Shown: positions 39,934 to 49,560 of the stretch, piece by piece
Layout of the letters: each line of letters opens with the position of its first letter
Position numbering within the stretch: the first letter of the stretch is position 1
Assembly: GCA_949316495.1 (NCBI GenBank)
Contig: OX439005.1
Coordinates: 4,559,001 to 4,623,000 of the forward strand
DNA: 64,000 bases
Origin: Amphiduros pacificus
Lineage: Eukaryota > Annelida > Polychaeta > Phyllodocida > Hesionidae
Direction of reading: 5' to 3'
Program-made: the position numbers and the translations under genes
The notes under the pieces: generated by a model
Told to the model about the DNA's origin: nothing
Databases searched by the model: none
What the model saw: the letters and a program-made list of their open reading frames with translations, nothing else

Positions 39934-40252
39934 ATCATATTACATAGGTGAGCTTCAGTATGACATCATATTACATAGGTGAGCTTCAATATGACGTCAT
40001 CTTACATAGGTGAGCTTCAGCATGACATCATATTACATAGGTGAGCTTCAATATGACATCATATTACATAGGTGAGCTTCAGCATGACATCATATTACAT
40101 AGGTGAGCTTCAATATGACATCATATTACATAGGCGAGCTTCAATATGACATCATTTTACATAGGTGAGCTTCAGTATGACATCATATTACATAGGCGAG
40201 CTTCAATATGACATCATATTACATAGGTGAGCTTCAGTATGACATCATACTA
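39934..40252. repeat. 31-bp minisatellite, right part, about 10 copies
   Basis: This is the continuation of the 38338-39745 array after the inserted element, with the same TGACATCA-containing unit. Confidence 0.93.
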
Positions 40253-40685
40253 ATTAGTTGGTAATTAGTTGGTAAATATTTGGAAATAAGTTGGACAGTC
40301 TTAATTGGAGACTCAAGGGACACAATCTTTAAAGCTTTCATAAAATCAGATTTTTTCAAGGACTTTTTCCTTAAATCATAAGATCATAAGTGTTGATACC
40401 TCAAATTTTGCGTATCATGTTTATGCCATAAGGTCTGAATATCATGACCACCTGTCATTTAAACATACCCCAAACCTCTGTGGCTGTCCCATAGTCAGGG
40501 TCAGCAGGGATGATAGAACAACAATCGGACATGGGGGGGGGGGGGAGGGGGGTGCGTCTTTTTCAGCATCTTGGTATTGTGAAATAGATATCAAGGCTTT
40601 ATGGTAACGACAAGGGTTCCTAATCCCGGTGTCAAGCAATCCCATTGGCTGGTTTTGAATCCTATCCCATAATGTTAATCTCCCT
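40253..40685. other. Intron spacer with G run
   Basis: A G-rich run lies at about 40533-40553. Nothing else was recognised. Confidence 0.35.
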
Positions 40686-40888
40686 GATGTGATTTTTTGT
40701 CTTATTTGTGATTTTGTCTTGTTTGTGATTTTGTCTTATTTGTTATTTTGTCTTATTTGTTATTTTGTCTTATTTTGATTTTGTCTTATTTGTGATTTTG
40801 TCTTATTTTGATTTTGTCTTATTTGTGATTTTGTCTTATTTGTTATTTTGTCTTATTTGTTATTTTGTCTTATTTGTGATTTTGTATT
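40686..40888. repeat. 15-17-bp T-rich array
   Basis: The units resemble TTTTGTCTTATTTGTGA, with GTTA and shortened TTGA variants. About 12 copies. Confidence 0.88.
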
Positions 40889-41626
40889 ATCTGAGACATG
40901 TCACGACAAGAGTTCTGCAACTACAGTAATAATAGGATCACTGAAAACTGACTGAAAAAGTTGGAAATTGCAATCAACATCACAAAAAATGAAAGTGAAA
41001 GCTATTCTCAATAACACAAGTCGTGTGCAGATAACCGTGAATTTCTGTAACCATGGTGACGGGAGGATGCTGCATAAGTAGATTGTATCATATTGTAATA
41101 TATTGATTAAGAATAGATGATATAATATATTGATTAAGAATAGATGATATAATATATATAATAGCTTATTGTTGTATTTTGATTTCATAATATACATGAT
41201 ATTTTCCATGTGGTAGTTTAGTAGGGTGTTATTTAATGGCCAGGGAGTTTAATGGATCTCCATATTTCAATTGTGAATGGTATTGATATGGGTCTGAAAT
41301 GAGATAACCTTTCACTCACGCTCGTCCATTTTCAGGCCCTGTTTTTACAATAAAAATTGGATGAGTTGATCCTGTTTCACATGCTTTAGAAGATGTGAAT
41401 CCTGTACCATGCCAGAAGATGTGAATCCTGTACCATGCCAGAAGATGTGAATCCTGTACCATGGGCACTCCTGTACAGCCATTCTCATGTCAGGCATAAT
41501 TTAAATAGGGTCAATCACATATGATGTGAGGGTTTGGAGGCCAAAATATCATAGACCTGTGCCTACATCATGGAATCCTGTTTCCCAAATACATTACTAC
41601 ATGTGAATGTACCATTTTCTTTTCAG
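40889..41626. other. End of the 27-kb intron
   Basis: Contains a 28-bp AT-rich pair at 41096-41153 and a 26-bp triplicate (AGAAGATGTGAATCCTGTAC) at 41389-41464. The acceptor TTTTCTTTTCAG ends at 41626. Confidence 0.6.
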
Positions 41627-41840
41627 AAATGGGGCACAAACAAACATACCAGATTATCGAGGGAAACGGGTTGTACACAAGGCGGCAGTGATCGGTGATA
41701 CCCGCTACATCAACGCCATCTGTGAGCACGGGGCCGACATGACTGAGTTGGACTCGCATAATGAAGAGGGCGCCACTCCCCTCATGCTGGCATGCCAGAG
41801 AGAGGCAAAGGAGGTCGTCGCAGAACTCATTAAAGAGGGC
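41627..41840 (+). CDS. Ankyrin gene exon 2
   Basis: Acceptor TTTTCAG and donor GGC|GTAAGT. One base completes the codon split with exon 1, and the exon then runs 71 codons to phase 0. It holds the end of repeat 2 (NGAQTNIPD), a repeat starting RVVHKAAVIGDTRYINAICE and a repeat with ATPLMLACQREAKEVVAELI. A tandem repeat begins at the donor itself. Confidence 0.93.
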
Positions 41841-42222
41841 GTAAGTTGATATATGTAACAATTAAGATAGTTGATAGAAATGTGACAATCAAATTAAGTA
41901 AGTAAAGTAAGTTAATATATACCACAATTAAGTAAATTAGTGTATTTCACAATTAAGTAAGTTGATATTTGTGACAATTAAGAAAATTAATATATGTGAC
42001 AATTAAGTAAGTTGGTATATGTAACAATTAAGTTGATATTTGTGACAATTAAGTAAGTTGGTATATGTAACAATTAAGTTGATATTTATGACAATTAAGT
42101 AAGTTAGTATATGAAACAATTAAGTTCATTTTTGTGAGAATTAAGTAAGTTGATATATTTAACAATCAAGATAGTTGATATGTACATTTAACAATTAAGT
42201 AAGTTAATATATGTGACAAGTT
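41841..42222. repeat. AT-rich tandem repeat starting at the exon 2 donor
   Basis: The units are loosely GTAAGTTGATATATGTGACA then ATTAA, about 24-27 bp. The first unit starts with the real donor GTAAGTT at 41841, and later units carry GTAAGTT or GTAAGTA copies. About 14 degenerate copies fill most of the 437-bp intron. Confidence 0.82.
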
Positions 42223-42277
42223 TTGGGAATACTTTGGGAATTATTGGGAACTGAAATTAACTGTTGTTGTGATGCAG

Positions 42278-42407
42278 GTGATGTTATCAGAGACGGACAA
42301 CACAGGCAAGGTGGCGCTGCACTACTGCGTGGAGAACGAGGGAACCGACGTCTTGACCATGGTACACCTGGGGGACCCCTCCCAGATAGACCACAAGGAT
42401 GAGGAGG
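42278..42407 (+). CDS. Ankyrin gene exon 3
   Basis: Acceptor GTGATGCAG and donor GAGG|GTAAGT. It starts in phase 0 and leaves one base. It encodes KVALHYCVENEGTDVLTMVH and the turn to the next repeat ending HKDEEG. The last 33 or so bases of this exon, together with the donor, are the founder unit of the array that follows. Confidence 0.92.
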
Positions 42408-43408
42408 GTAAGTGTAGAGCCCTCCGAGATAGACTGCAAGGAAGAGGAGGGTAAGTGTAGACCCCTCCCATATAGACCGCAAGGAAGAGGAGGGTAAGTG
42501 TAGACCCCTCCCAGATAGACCACAAGGATGAGGAGGGTAAGTGTAGACCCCTCCCAGATAGACTGCAAGGATGAGGAGGGTAAGTGTAGACCCCTCCCAG
42601 ATAGACTGCAAGGAAGAGGAGGGTAAGTGTAGACCCCTCCCATATAGACCGCAAGGACGAGGAGGGTAAGTGTGGACCCCTCCCATATAGACCCTCCCAG
42701 ATAGACCGCAAGAATGAAGAGGGTAAGTGTAGACCCCTCCCATATAGACCGCAAGGATGAGGAGGGTAAGTGTGGACCCCTCCCATATCAACCCTCCCAG
42801 ATAGACCGCAAGGATGAAGAGGGTAAGTGTGGACCCCTCCCAGATAGACCATAAGGATGAGGAGGGTAAGTGTAGACCCCTCCCAGATAGACCACAAGGA
42901 TGAGGAGGGTAAGTGTAGACCCCTCCCTGATAGACTGCAAGGATGAGGAGGGTAAGTGTAGACCCCTCCCTGATAGACTGCAAGGAAGAGGAGGGTAAGT
43001 GTAGACCCCTCCCATATAGACCGCAAGGACGAGGAGGGTAAGTGTGGACCCCTCCCATATAGACCCTCCCAGATAGACCGCAAGAATGAAGAGGGTACCG
43101 GTAAGTGTAGACCCCTCCCAACTAGACCGCAAGGATGAAGAGGGTAAGTGTGGACCCCTCCCATATAGACCCTCCCAGATAGACCGCAAGGATGAAGAGG
43201 GTAAGTGTGGACCCCTCCCAGATAGACCATAAGGATGAGGAGGGTAAGTGTAGACCCTCCCAGATAGACCACAAGGATGAGGAGGGTAAGTGTGGACCTC
43301 TCCCAAATAGACCACAAGGATGAGTAGGGTAAGTGTAGCCCCTCCCAGATAGACCACAAGGATGAGTAGGGTAAGTGTAGCCCCCTGCCAGATAGACCAC
43401 AAGGATCT
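42374..43408. repeat. 43-bp minisatellite made from the exon 3 end and its donor, about 22 units
   Basis: Each unit has CCCCTCCCAGATAGACCACA, AGGATGAGGAGG and GTAAGTGTAGA, that is, the exon 3 tail plus 5' splice site. About 22 GGTAAGTG donors are present, counting the real one at 42408. Some units carry an extra 16-19 bp. Reading through from exon 3 meets TAA at the second donor, so only the first donor gives a product that joins in phase to exon 4. Confidence 0.93.
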
Positions 43409-43426
43409 TCAAGATAGACTTGAAAT

Positions 43427-43597
43427 CACTATGAGAGCTTTGTTGTTTTTTCACTGCGAGTGAGAACTTTGTTGCTATTTCACTGTGAATGAGACCTTTG
43501 GTGTTATTTCACTGTGAGTGAGATCTTTGCTGTTATTTCACTATGAGTGAGATCTTTGTTGTTATTTCACTGTGAGTGAGACCTTTGTTGTTATTAT
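43427..43597. repeat. 29-bp repeat abutting the exon 4 acceptor
   Basis: About five copies of GTGAGTGAGACCTTTGTTGT then TATTTCACT. The last copy runs into the acceptor TTATTATATCTGCAG. A stray partial unit lies at 44565-44595, beyond exon 4 and the inverted-repeat element. Confidence 0.85.
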
Positions 43598-43605
43598 ATC
43601 TGCAG

Positions 43606-43731
43606 GTTACAGCCCCCTGCAGCTGGCAGTGATTGCAGGTAACAACCCAGTCATAGAATACCTCCTGCAGCAAGGCGCGGACGTCAACGCCACCGACAAC
43701 GAGAAGCACAGTGTCGCTCACTGGGCCACAG
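43606..43731 (+). CDS. Ankyrin gene exon 4
   Basis: Acceptor ATATCTGCAG and donor CACAG|GTAGGT, phase 1 to phase 1, 126 bp. It encodes SPLQLAVIAGNNPVIEYLLQ, GADVNATD and the start of the next repeat (HSVAHWAT). The first codon is completed to glycine with exon 3. Confidence 0.92.
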
Positions 43732-43875
43732 GTAGGTGGCGCTACACTACTTTAAATGATCTCATATATTATCCAAATCTTGTTCCTCAAATCAACCTAG
43801 AGACTAAGTTTACAGATTTGGCCACTTTCACATTAGCCCTAAAGGTGTTGAACATATTTTGGTTGGAAGGAAGAG

Positions 43876-44488
43876 TTATGCCTCAGTCACATTTACACCG
43901 GGCGCTGGCCGGGAATTAACAATCGGCCGACTTCCCTGTCTGCCGGGCGCCGGGGAGTTTATCAGCAACAATCTGAGATGTGCCGTACCTGTGGTCACAT
44001 TATTAAAGGGCACCGCACGGCACCCGCAAGAAAATGACACAGTCATCTGCAGGACATCTTAAAGACGTCTGTATCATGTGACAGGACACATGAAGGACAT
44101 CCTAAAGACGTCTATATGAGACCGTAGGGAGCCCAGTGGATCATCTGACGATGGCCTGTGAACACATGAAATAAAAAAAATCCTATTTTCACCGCACGAT
44201 GCCACCGGCAGCCCTAAGATAATCTACCGATGTCCCTGTGGGACACGCACGGGACCCTGCCGAGTACTTTAAGATGATATTTGCTGATAAGACATCGGGG
44301 AAATGCCAGCAACTTTTATGTACAAGCTTAAAGTTCCCGATGACCCGTCCGACGTCTTATAGATGCCCAATTGTGGCCGATGATCTCCTGGTGCCCACAC
44401 GGCAATCTGAACTGCCGGCCGATTTTGTAAAAAATACCCATCGGCCGGGCATCTTTACTGAAATCGGCGCAAATGTGACTGAGGTATA
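43876..44488. mobile_element. Inverted-repeat non-autonomous element in intron 4
   Basis: The ends are inverted copies: TATGCCTCAGTCACATTTAC at the left and GCAAATGTGACTGAGGTATA at the right. The inside is GC-rich, with repeated CGGCCG and GCCGGGC words, and has no transposase. About 610 bp. The target duplication is not clear; TA or TTA is possible. It does not disturb an exon. Confidence 0.7.
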
Positions 44489-45142
44489 AGTAGGTCCAAC
44501 CTTTATGGCTTATCAACTTTTCATGGGCCTCAACAAAGCTGAAATACAGATTTAGTCAATGTCGCTGTGTTGTTATTTCACTATAAGTGAGAACATTTAC
44601 TCACTATTTTGCTCATTATTTAAGTAATCTTTGTAAAATTTATAAAACCAGAGGGCAGCACTGGATTTACCATTTTTACTACTATTTTTTATTACCAGAG
44701 GGCACCATTGGACTTGATTGGCAATTAGGAATCTTGTGGAAAAATCTTATGAAGAATTGTTTGAAAAATCATCTGAAAAATCATTTGAAAAATTGTAAAG
44801 AGTCTACTGAAGTTATGGAAAAAATAGATTTTGAAGAATAGTTATTTGGAGTTTACATCAAAGTTGATTTTTGATAGGAGATTGGAGTTTATTGCACTGA
44901 TTTTGAACAAATTATACGGATTTTGCTGAAATGTTAGAAAACATGCTTAAAGTTGGATGCATGGCCAGCTTACTCAAAGTTTAAAGTTCATTAAATCTTA
45001 AAATTGTCACCTTTGCCATCTCCATGTTATGTACAGAATCTGTTGAAATGATCAAAAATATATTTAATAGTAACTTAAAGTTTTTAATGTAAGATTTGAG
45101 TTGCCTTTTATTTTGCTGAATATTTGGGTGATTTGATTACAG
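44489..45142. other. Remainder of intron 4
   Basis: Contains two CCAGAGGGCA words at 44648 and 44696 and a short TTGAAAAATCAT repeat at 44760-44800. No gene. It ends with acceptor TTTGATTACAG. Confidence 0.45.
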
Positions 45143-45385
45143 TGTGCGGTCATTTAGACCTCATCGACGTGTTGGAGGCACAGGGTGCGTCGTTATCTGA
45201 CGCAGACGTCCACCAGGCGTGTCCGATCCACTACGCAGCGCAGATGTGCGGCATGCAGGAAGACGACGGGAATTCCACCGCAGAAGCCGGCAAGAGAATG
45301 CTCAACAAACTCTTATCTAAAAACGTTCCCATAGACTGTGTGGACCAGGACAAGAGACCACCGTTACTATGGGCCGCCAGCGCAG
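45143..45385 (+). CDS. Ankyrin gene exon 5
   Basis: Acceptor GATTACAG and donor GCGCAG|GTAACT, 243 bp, phase 1 to 1. It encodes VCGHLDLIDVLEAQGASL, a repeat beginning CPIHYAAQMCGMQ, an insert rich in D, N and A, then LLSKNVPIDCVD and PPLLWAASAG. The ankyrin repeat with the insert is longer than the usual 33 residues. Confidence 0.93.
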
Positions 45386-45733
45386 GTAACTCAGAACTCA
45401 GAACTCAGAACTCAGAACTCAGAACTCAGAACTCAGAGCTCAGAACCCAGAACACAGAGCTCAGAACTCAGAGCTCAGAACACAGAGCTCAGAACACAGA
45501 GCTCAGAACTCAGAACTCAGAGCTCAGAACCCAGAACACAGAGCTCAGAACTTAGAACTCAGAACTTTGAACTCAGAGCTGAGAACTCAGAACTCAGAAC
45601 TCAGAGCTTTGAACTCAGAGCTTTGAACTCAGAGCTCAGAACTCAGAACTCAGAGCTCAGAACTCAGAACACAGAACACAGAACTCAGAACACAGAGCTC
45701 AGAGCTTAAAACTCAGAACACAGAGCTCAGAAC
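45386..45733. repeat. 7-bp array starting at the exon 5 donor
   Basis: Starting in the donor GTAACTCAG, the sequence is repeats of AACTCAG, AGCTCAG and AACACAG. It looks like growth from the first bases of the intron. The original intron start seems to have been pushed away to 45734, because that sequence also follows the donor of exon 7. Confidence 0.9.
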
Positions 45734-45799
45734 AAGATTCTAAATGAACATCATCAATAGAATCCCCCTACAAATCAAATAAATATATGATATTTTGTA
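45734..45799. repeat. Segment shared by introns 5 and 7, copy 1
   Basis: AAGATTCTAAATGAACATCA and the following bases match 46988-47053 with about six differences in 66 bp. Copy 2 is the very start of intron 7. Confidence 0.85.
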
Positions 45800-45841
45800 T
45801 ACCCACAGGTAACATTTTTTGAATTTATTTGTATCATGTTA

Positions 45842-46494
45842 TTATACTGCAGGGAGCGTGGATGGTTTATAATGTATCGTGTTATACTGCAGGGAGCGTG
45901 GATAGTTTATAATGTATCATGTTATCATACTGCAGGGAGCGTGGATGGTATATAATGTATCATGTTATTATACTGCAGGGAGCGTGGATGGTTTATAATG
46001 TATCATGTTATTATGCTGCAGGGAGCGTGGATGGTTTATAATGTATCATGTTATCATACTGCAGGGAGCGTGGATGGTATATAATGTATCATGTTATTAT
46101 ACTGCAGGGAGCGTGGATGGTTTATAATGTATCATGTTATTATGCTGCAGGGAGCATGGATGATTTATAATGTATCATGTTGTTATGCTGCAGGGAGCAT
46201 GGATGATTTATAATGTATCATGTTATTATGCTGCAGGGAGCGTGGATGGTTTATAATGTATCATGTTATCATACTGCAGGGAGCGTGGATGGTATATAAT
46301 GTATCATGTTATTATACTGCAGGGAGCGTGGATGGTTTATAATGTATCATGTTATTATGCTGCAGGGAGCATGGATGATTTATAATGTATCATGTTGTTA
46401 TGCTGCAGGGAGCGTGGATGGTTTATAATGTATCATGTTATTATGCTGCAGGGAGCGTGGATGGTTTATAATGTATCATGTTATTATGCTGCAG
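45842..46494. repeat. 43-bp minisatellite made from the exon 6 acceptor and exon start, about 16 units
   Basis: Each unit is CTGCAGGGAGCGTGGATGGT then TTATAATGTATCATGTTATT and AT, so it contains the acceptor and the first 12 bases of exon 6. The last copy at 46491 is the real boundary. Using an upstream copy would add GGTTTATAA in frame and stop translation. Confidence 0.93.
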
Positions 46495-46575
46495 GGAGCG
46501 TGGATGCGTGTGAGGCTTTACTACAGGCTGGTGCTAAGGAAATCATCACATCTGCCGATAAAGATGGCCTCACAG
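46495..46575 (+). CDS. Ankyrin gene exon 6
   Basis: Acceptor ATGCTGCAG and donor CACAG|GTAAAA, 81 bp, phase 1 to 1. It encodes SVDACEALLQAGAKEIITSA and DKDGLT, the second helix and turn of one repeat. It is the shortest of the exons. Confidence 0.9.
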
Positions 46576-46789
46576 GTAAAACTTGAGTACTTTAGCTCTT
46601 ACTAATCCAGAAGCTTGAAGGTCTGTACCGTGATCCGAGAAAGGTCAATAAAATAAAAGAAATTACATATGATTTTAACAATATTATTGTAATAAATCTA
46701 AGTGACGAGAAATCTACTATATGTGTGTGCAATAACATAGCACAGTATTTTATCTTTTTCAAAGAAATCTTTCTTGTTTCTTTTGCCAG

Positions 46790-46985
46790 CTCTGCACTGT
46801 GCGGCATCACGGGGGTTTGACAAGTGCGTGGAGGTATTACTGGAACACGGGGCCAGCATGGACCTGGAGGACAAGAACGGCTGCACGCCTCTATTCTACG
46901 CTGTGACCTTGGGCCACAACGACTGTGTCAAGGTCATGGCGGAACATGGGGTCAACACCAGTCACCAGGACCACCGAGGCAGAAC
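46790..46985 (+). CDS. Ankyrin gene exon 7
   Basis: Acceptor TCTTTTGCCAG and donor AGAAC|GTAAG, 196 bp, phase 1 to 2. Two full repeats: ALHCAASRGFDKCVEVLLEH with GASMDLED, and TPLFYAVTLGHNDCVKVMAE with GVNTSHQD. Confidence 0.94.
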
Positions 46986-46987
46986 GT

Positions 46988-47053
46988 AAGATTCTAAATG
47001 ATCATCATCAATAGAATCCCCCTGCCAATCAAATAAATATCTGATATTTTCAT
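46988..47053. repeat. Segment shared by introns 5 and 7, copy 2
   Basis: Begins inside the exon 7 donor (GTAAGATTCTAAATG). It matches 45734-45799. Confidence 0.85.
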
Positions 47054-47059
47054 ACATAA

Positions 47060-47465
47060 CATTGTTGCCATGTTTGCTGTATTGTTGCCATGTTTACTGT
47101 ATTGTTGCCATGGTTGCTGTATTGTTGCCATGGTTGCTGTATTGTTGCCATGGTTGCTGTATTGTTGCCATGGTTGCTGTATTGTTGCCATGGTTGCTGT
47201 ATTGTTGCCATGGTTGTTGTATCGTAGCTATAGTTGGTTACTATATTGTTGCCATAGTACTGTATTGCTGCCATGGTTGTTGTATTGTTGCCATGGTTGC
47301 TAAATAGTTACCATGATTGGTTCCTGTATTGTTGCTATGGTTGCTCTATTGTTGCCATGGTGCTCTAATGTTGCTATGGTTGCTCTATTGTTGCTATGGT
47401 TGCTCTATTGTTGCCATGGTCTCTGATTTGTTGCCATGGTTACTGTATTGTTTCCATGTTTGCTG
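47060..47465. repeat. 20-bp minisatellite abutting the exon 8 acceptor, about 19 copies
   Basis: The unit is ATTGTTGCCATGGTTGCTGT. The last copy, ATTGTTTCCATGTTTGCTGC, leads straight into the acceptor GCTGCAG of exon 8. The array is therefore made of the polypyrimidine region before the splice site. Confidence 0.9.
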
Positions 47466-47468
47466 CAG

Positions 47469-47602
47469 GCCGGCTCACTGTGCAGCAGCTAAGGGAAGCG
47501 TGGCCACTCTGGAGCTGCTGCTTGCCAACAGTGCTGACCTCTGGCAGAAGAACAAGAAAGGAGAATATCCAATCCACGAATCTGCTCTCGCTAAAGAAAA
47601 TG
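47469..47602 (+). CDS. Ankyrin gene exon 8
   Basis: Acceptor GTTTGCTGCAG and donor AATG|GTAATA, 134 bp, phase 2 to 1. It encodes PAHCAAAKGSVATLELLLAN, SADLWQKN and the next repeat start, EYPIHESALAKEN. Confidence 0.93.
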
Positions 47603-47775
47603 GTAATATACAAAAGCCCTTTTACATTTACAAAGTCATCTATGATTTATTTTGTTTTATTTAATAAAATATATCATAAAATCTTTTTGTATCCAGCCCT
47701 AAGACCTATGATGAATCGTAATTGTAATAAAGAATCAGTTTCTGTTAACCATTCATGATTTTATGCATATGTCAT
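47603..47775. other. Start of the 8.8-kb intron
   Basis: A short AT-rich stretch before the LINE tail. Confidence 0.4.
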
Positions 47776-48219
47776 CAAGATTCAAGATTCAAGATTCAAG
47801 ATTTCAAGATTCAAGAAAAATTTATTTGACCACATTCATAATAAACAATATTACAAAAATGCATGGCAATTCAACTGTGTTTGATACATAAGGAAGACAT
47901 AATACTAAGGAGCACATTATACAAATATTCTTAGTCAAGGAGACCACTACTAAGGTGTAAATTAACACCGCTCTCGTAGGAGCCACCTTTCAGCATGTTA
48001 GCTGTCTAATAATTGTAGAAAGATATTAATTACCATGTGTACCGTGATAAATTGCTGCAATGCTAGTCTGAATTAAAGAATACCGAATCACAAATGGTTT
48101 GTTAATTAACCTTACCCTGAAAATTTTAATCATAACAATGCTTGAAATATTACAATGATCTATGTTAATTATAATCAGGACCATTGCCTGAATCCCAGGG
48201 GGGGGGGGGGGGAGTGGGA

Positions 48220-49560
48220 TTAATTTTGATTCCTTTGACATATATAACAATTGGCGATAGTGCATTGGCTGTTATATAATGCCAAATATTTTGTTTTTGC
48301 GTAGTTTGAAAAACCTTGCATGCTATGTGTATGAATTTTATCTAGAATCAAGTCAGGTGTATTGTTAATAGTATAGACTAAGTTTATTCTGAGGCATTTT
48401 TTTGCGTAGGTATGTCTTGTGTGGACAAAGTGTATGTTATTTCTACTCCTAGTGTTATGAGTGTGTACATCACTATTTAGTTTAAGGTTAAATTTTCCTT
48501 GAATTTGCTGGATATTGCCTTCATCAGAGTGTTTGAAGTATTCAGGGAGTGTATTGTTTTTGTATTTATAATAGAACTTTAATTCTTGGATTTTCACAAG
48601 GTCACTTACTTTAAGAACTTTTAATTTCTTAAATAAAGGTTCCGAATGGGCATTGTATTTACTCAGGGTTATTATTCTTAGTGCCTTTTTTTGAAGTTTC
48701 AAAATTCTATTACTTTCGTATCCCCAGGCCAATAGACAGTAGTTTATGTGGGAAAGAATGAGACTGTTATATAAAGTGAGCTTTATATTCTGAGGAATAA
48801 ATTGCTTTATTTTGTTGAGGACTCCAATAGTTTTTGAGATACTGTTGGCGATTTTTTCAGTGTGTGATTTCCAGCATAGATGTTGATTTATCATGAGGCC
48901 TAGAAAATTGAAGTCTGTGACTCTTTCTATTTCAATATTGTCTAATTTTAGAGCTATATTAGGGAGGCGCTTCCTAGGTGGGTGAAATATCATATATTTA
49001 GTTTTCTTTACATTTAAAGATAACTTGTTCACGGTGAGCCATTCACTAATTTTATCTAATTCTGAGTTAATATCCTCATTTAGGTTGAGTATATTACCAT
49101 TTGATTCTCTTTTAAACATAGTTAATGTACTAGATAGGGTTGTGTCATCTGCATACATTATGAATTTAAACAATGTGCTAGCATATGACATGTCATTGAT
49201 GTAGATTATGAACAGTAATGGCCCAAGGATGGATCCCTGAGGCACGCCAGTAGTAATGTTGGTTGTTTCTGATTTTATGTTATCCATGTCGACATATTGT
49301 TTACGGTTAGTGAGATAATTAGTGAACAGATTAAGTGGGGTATCTTTAACACCATAGTAACTCAGTTTGTCAATGAGGATGCTATGGTCTAGTGTGTCAA
49401 AAGCCTTAGATAGGTCTAGGTATATATTTATTGGGGTGTCATTTTGATCCATTATGCTTACAATTCTATCCACAATTTCTAAGGCTGCTAATTCAGTGGA
49501 ATGTCCTGTGCGGAACCCGTATTGATGATTGTAGAATAATCCATTATTTTGAAAATTCAT
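48220..49560 (-). CDS. LINE ORF2, reverse transcriptase C-terminal part
   Basis: This is the C-terminal half of the reverse transcriptase. In order it shows NGLFYNHQYGFRTGHST, IYLDLSKAFDTLDHSIL, GVPQGSILGPLLFIIYINDM and FIMYADDTTL, with the YADD catalytic pair. The thumb follows (LGLMINQHLCWKSH), then a CR1-like tail region (HTHNTRS). The frame stays open upstream to 49680, but residues before NFQNNG are out of frame. It is separated from the N-terminal half by a one-base frameshift near 49550, in a T/A run (GAATTTTCAAAATAATGG on the minus strand), where the two halves meet at YEF and QNNG. No further stop is seen down to the TGA/TAA end. Confidence 0.9.
   Translation of the reverse strand: MNFQNNGLFYNHQYGFRTGHSTELAALEIVDRIVSIMDQNDTPINIYLDLSKAFDTLDHSILIDKLSYYGVKDTPLNLFTNYLTNRKQYVDMDNIKSETTNITTGVPQGSILGPLLFIIYINDMSYASTLFKFIMYADDTTLSSTLTMFKRESNGNILNLNEDINSELDKISEWLTVNKLSLNVKKTKYMIFHPPRKRLPNIALKLDNIEIERVTDFNFLGLMINQHLCWKSHTEKIANSISKTIGVLNKIKQFIPQNIKLTLYNSLILSHINYCLLAWGYESNRILKLQKKALRIITLSKYNAHSEPLFKKLKVLKVSDLVKIQELKFYYKYKNNTLPEYFKHSDEGNIQQIQGKFNLKLNSDVHTHNTRSRNNIHFVHTRHTYAKKCLRINLVYTINNTPDLILDKIHTHSMQGFSNYAKTKYLALYNSQCTIANCYICQRNQN

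Noticed and set aside
46392-46586. 64-codon frame across the exon 6 array as an alternative start
   Set aside because: It is built from array units and only its last part is the real exon.
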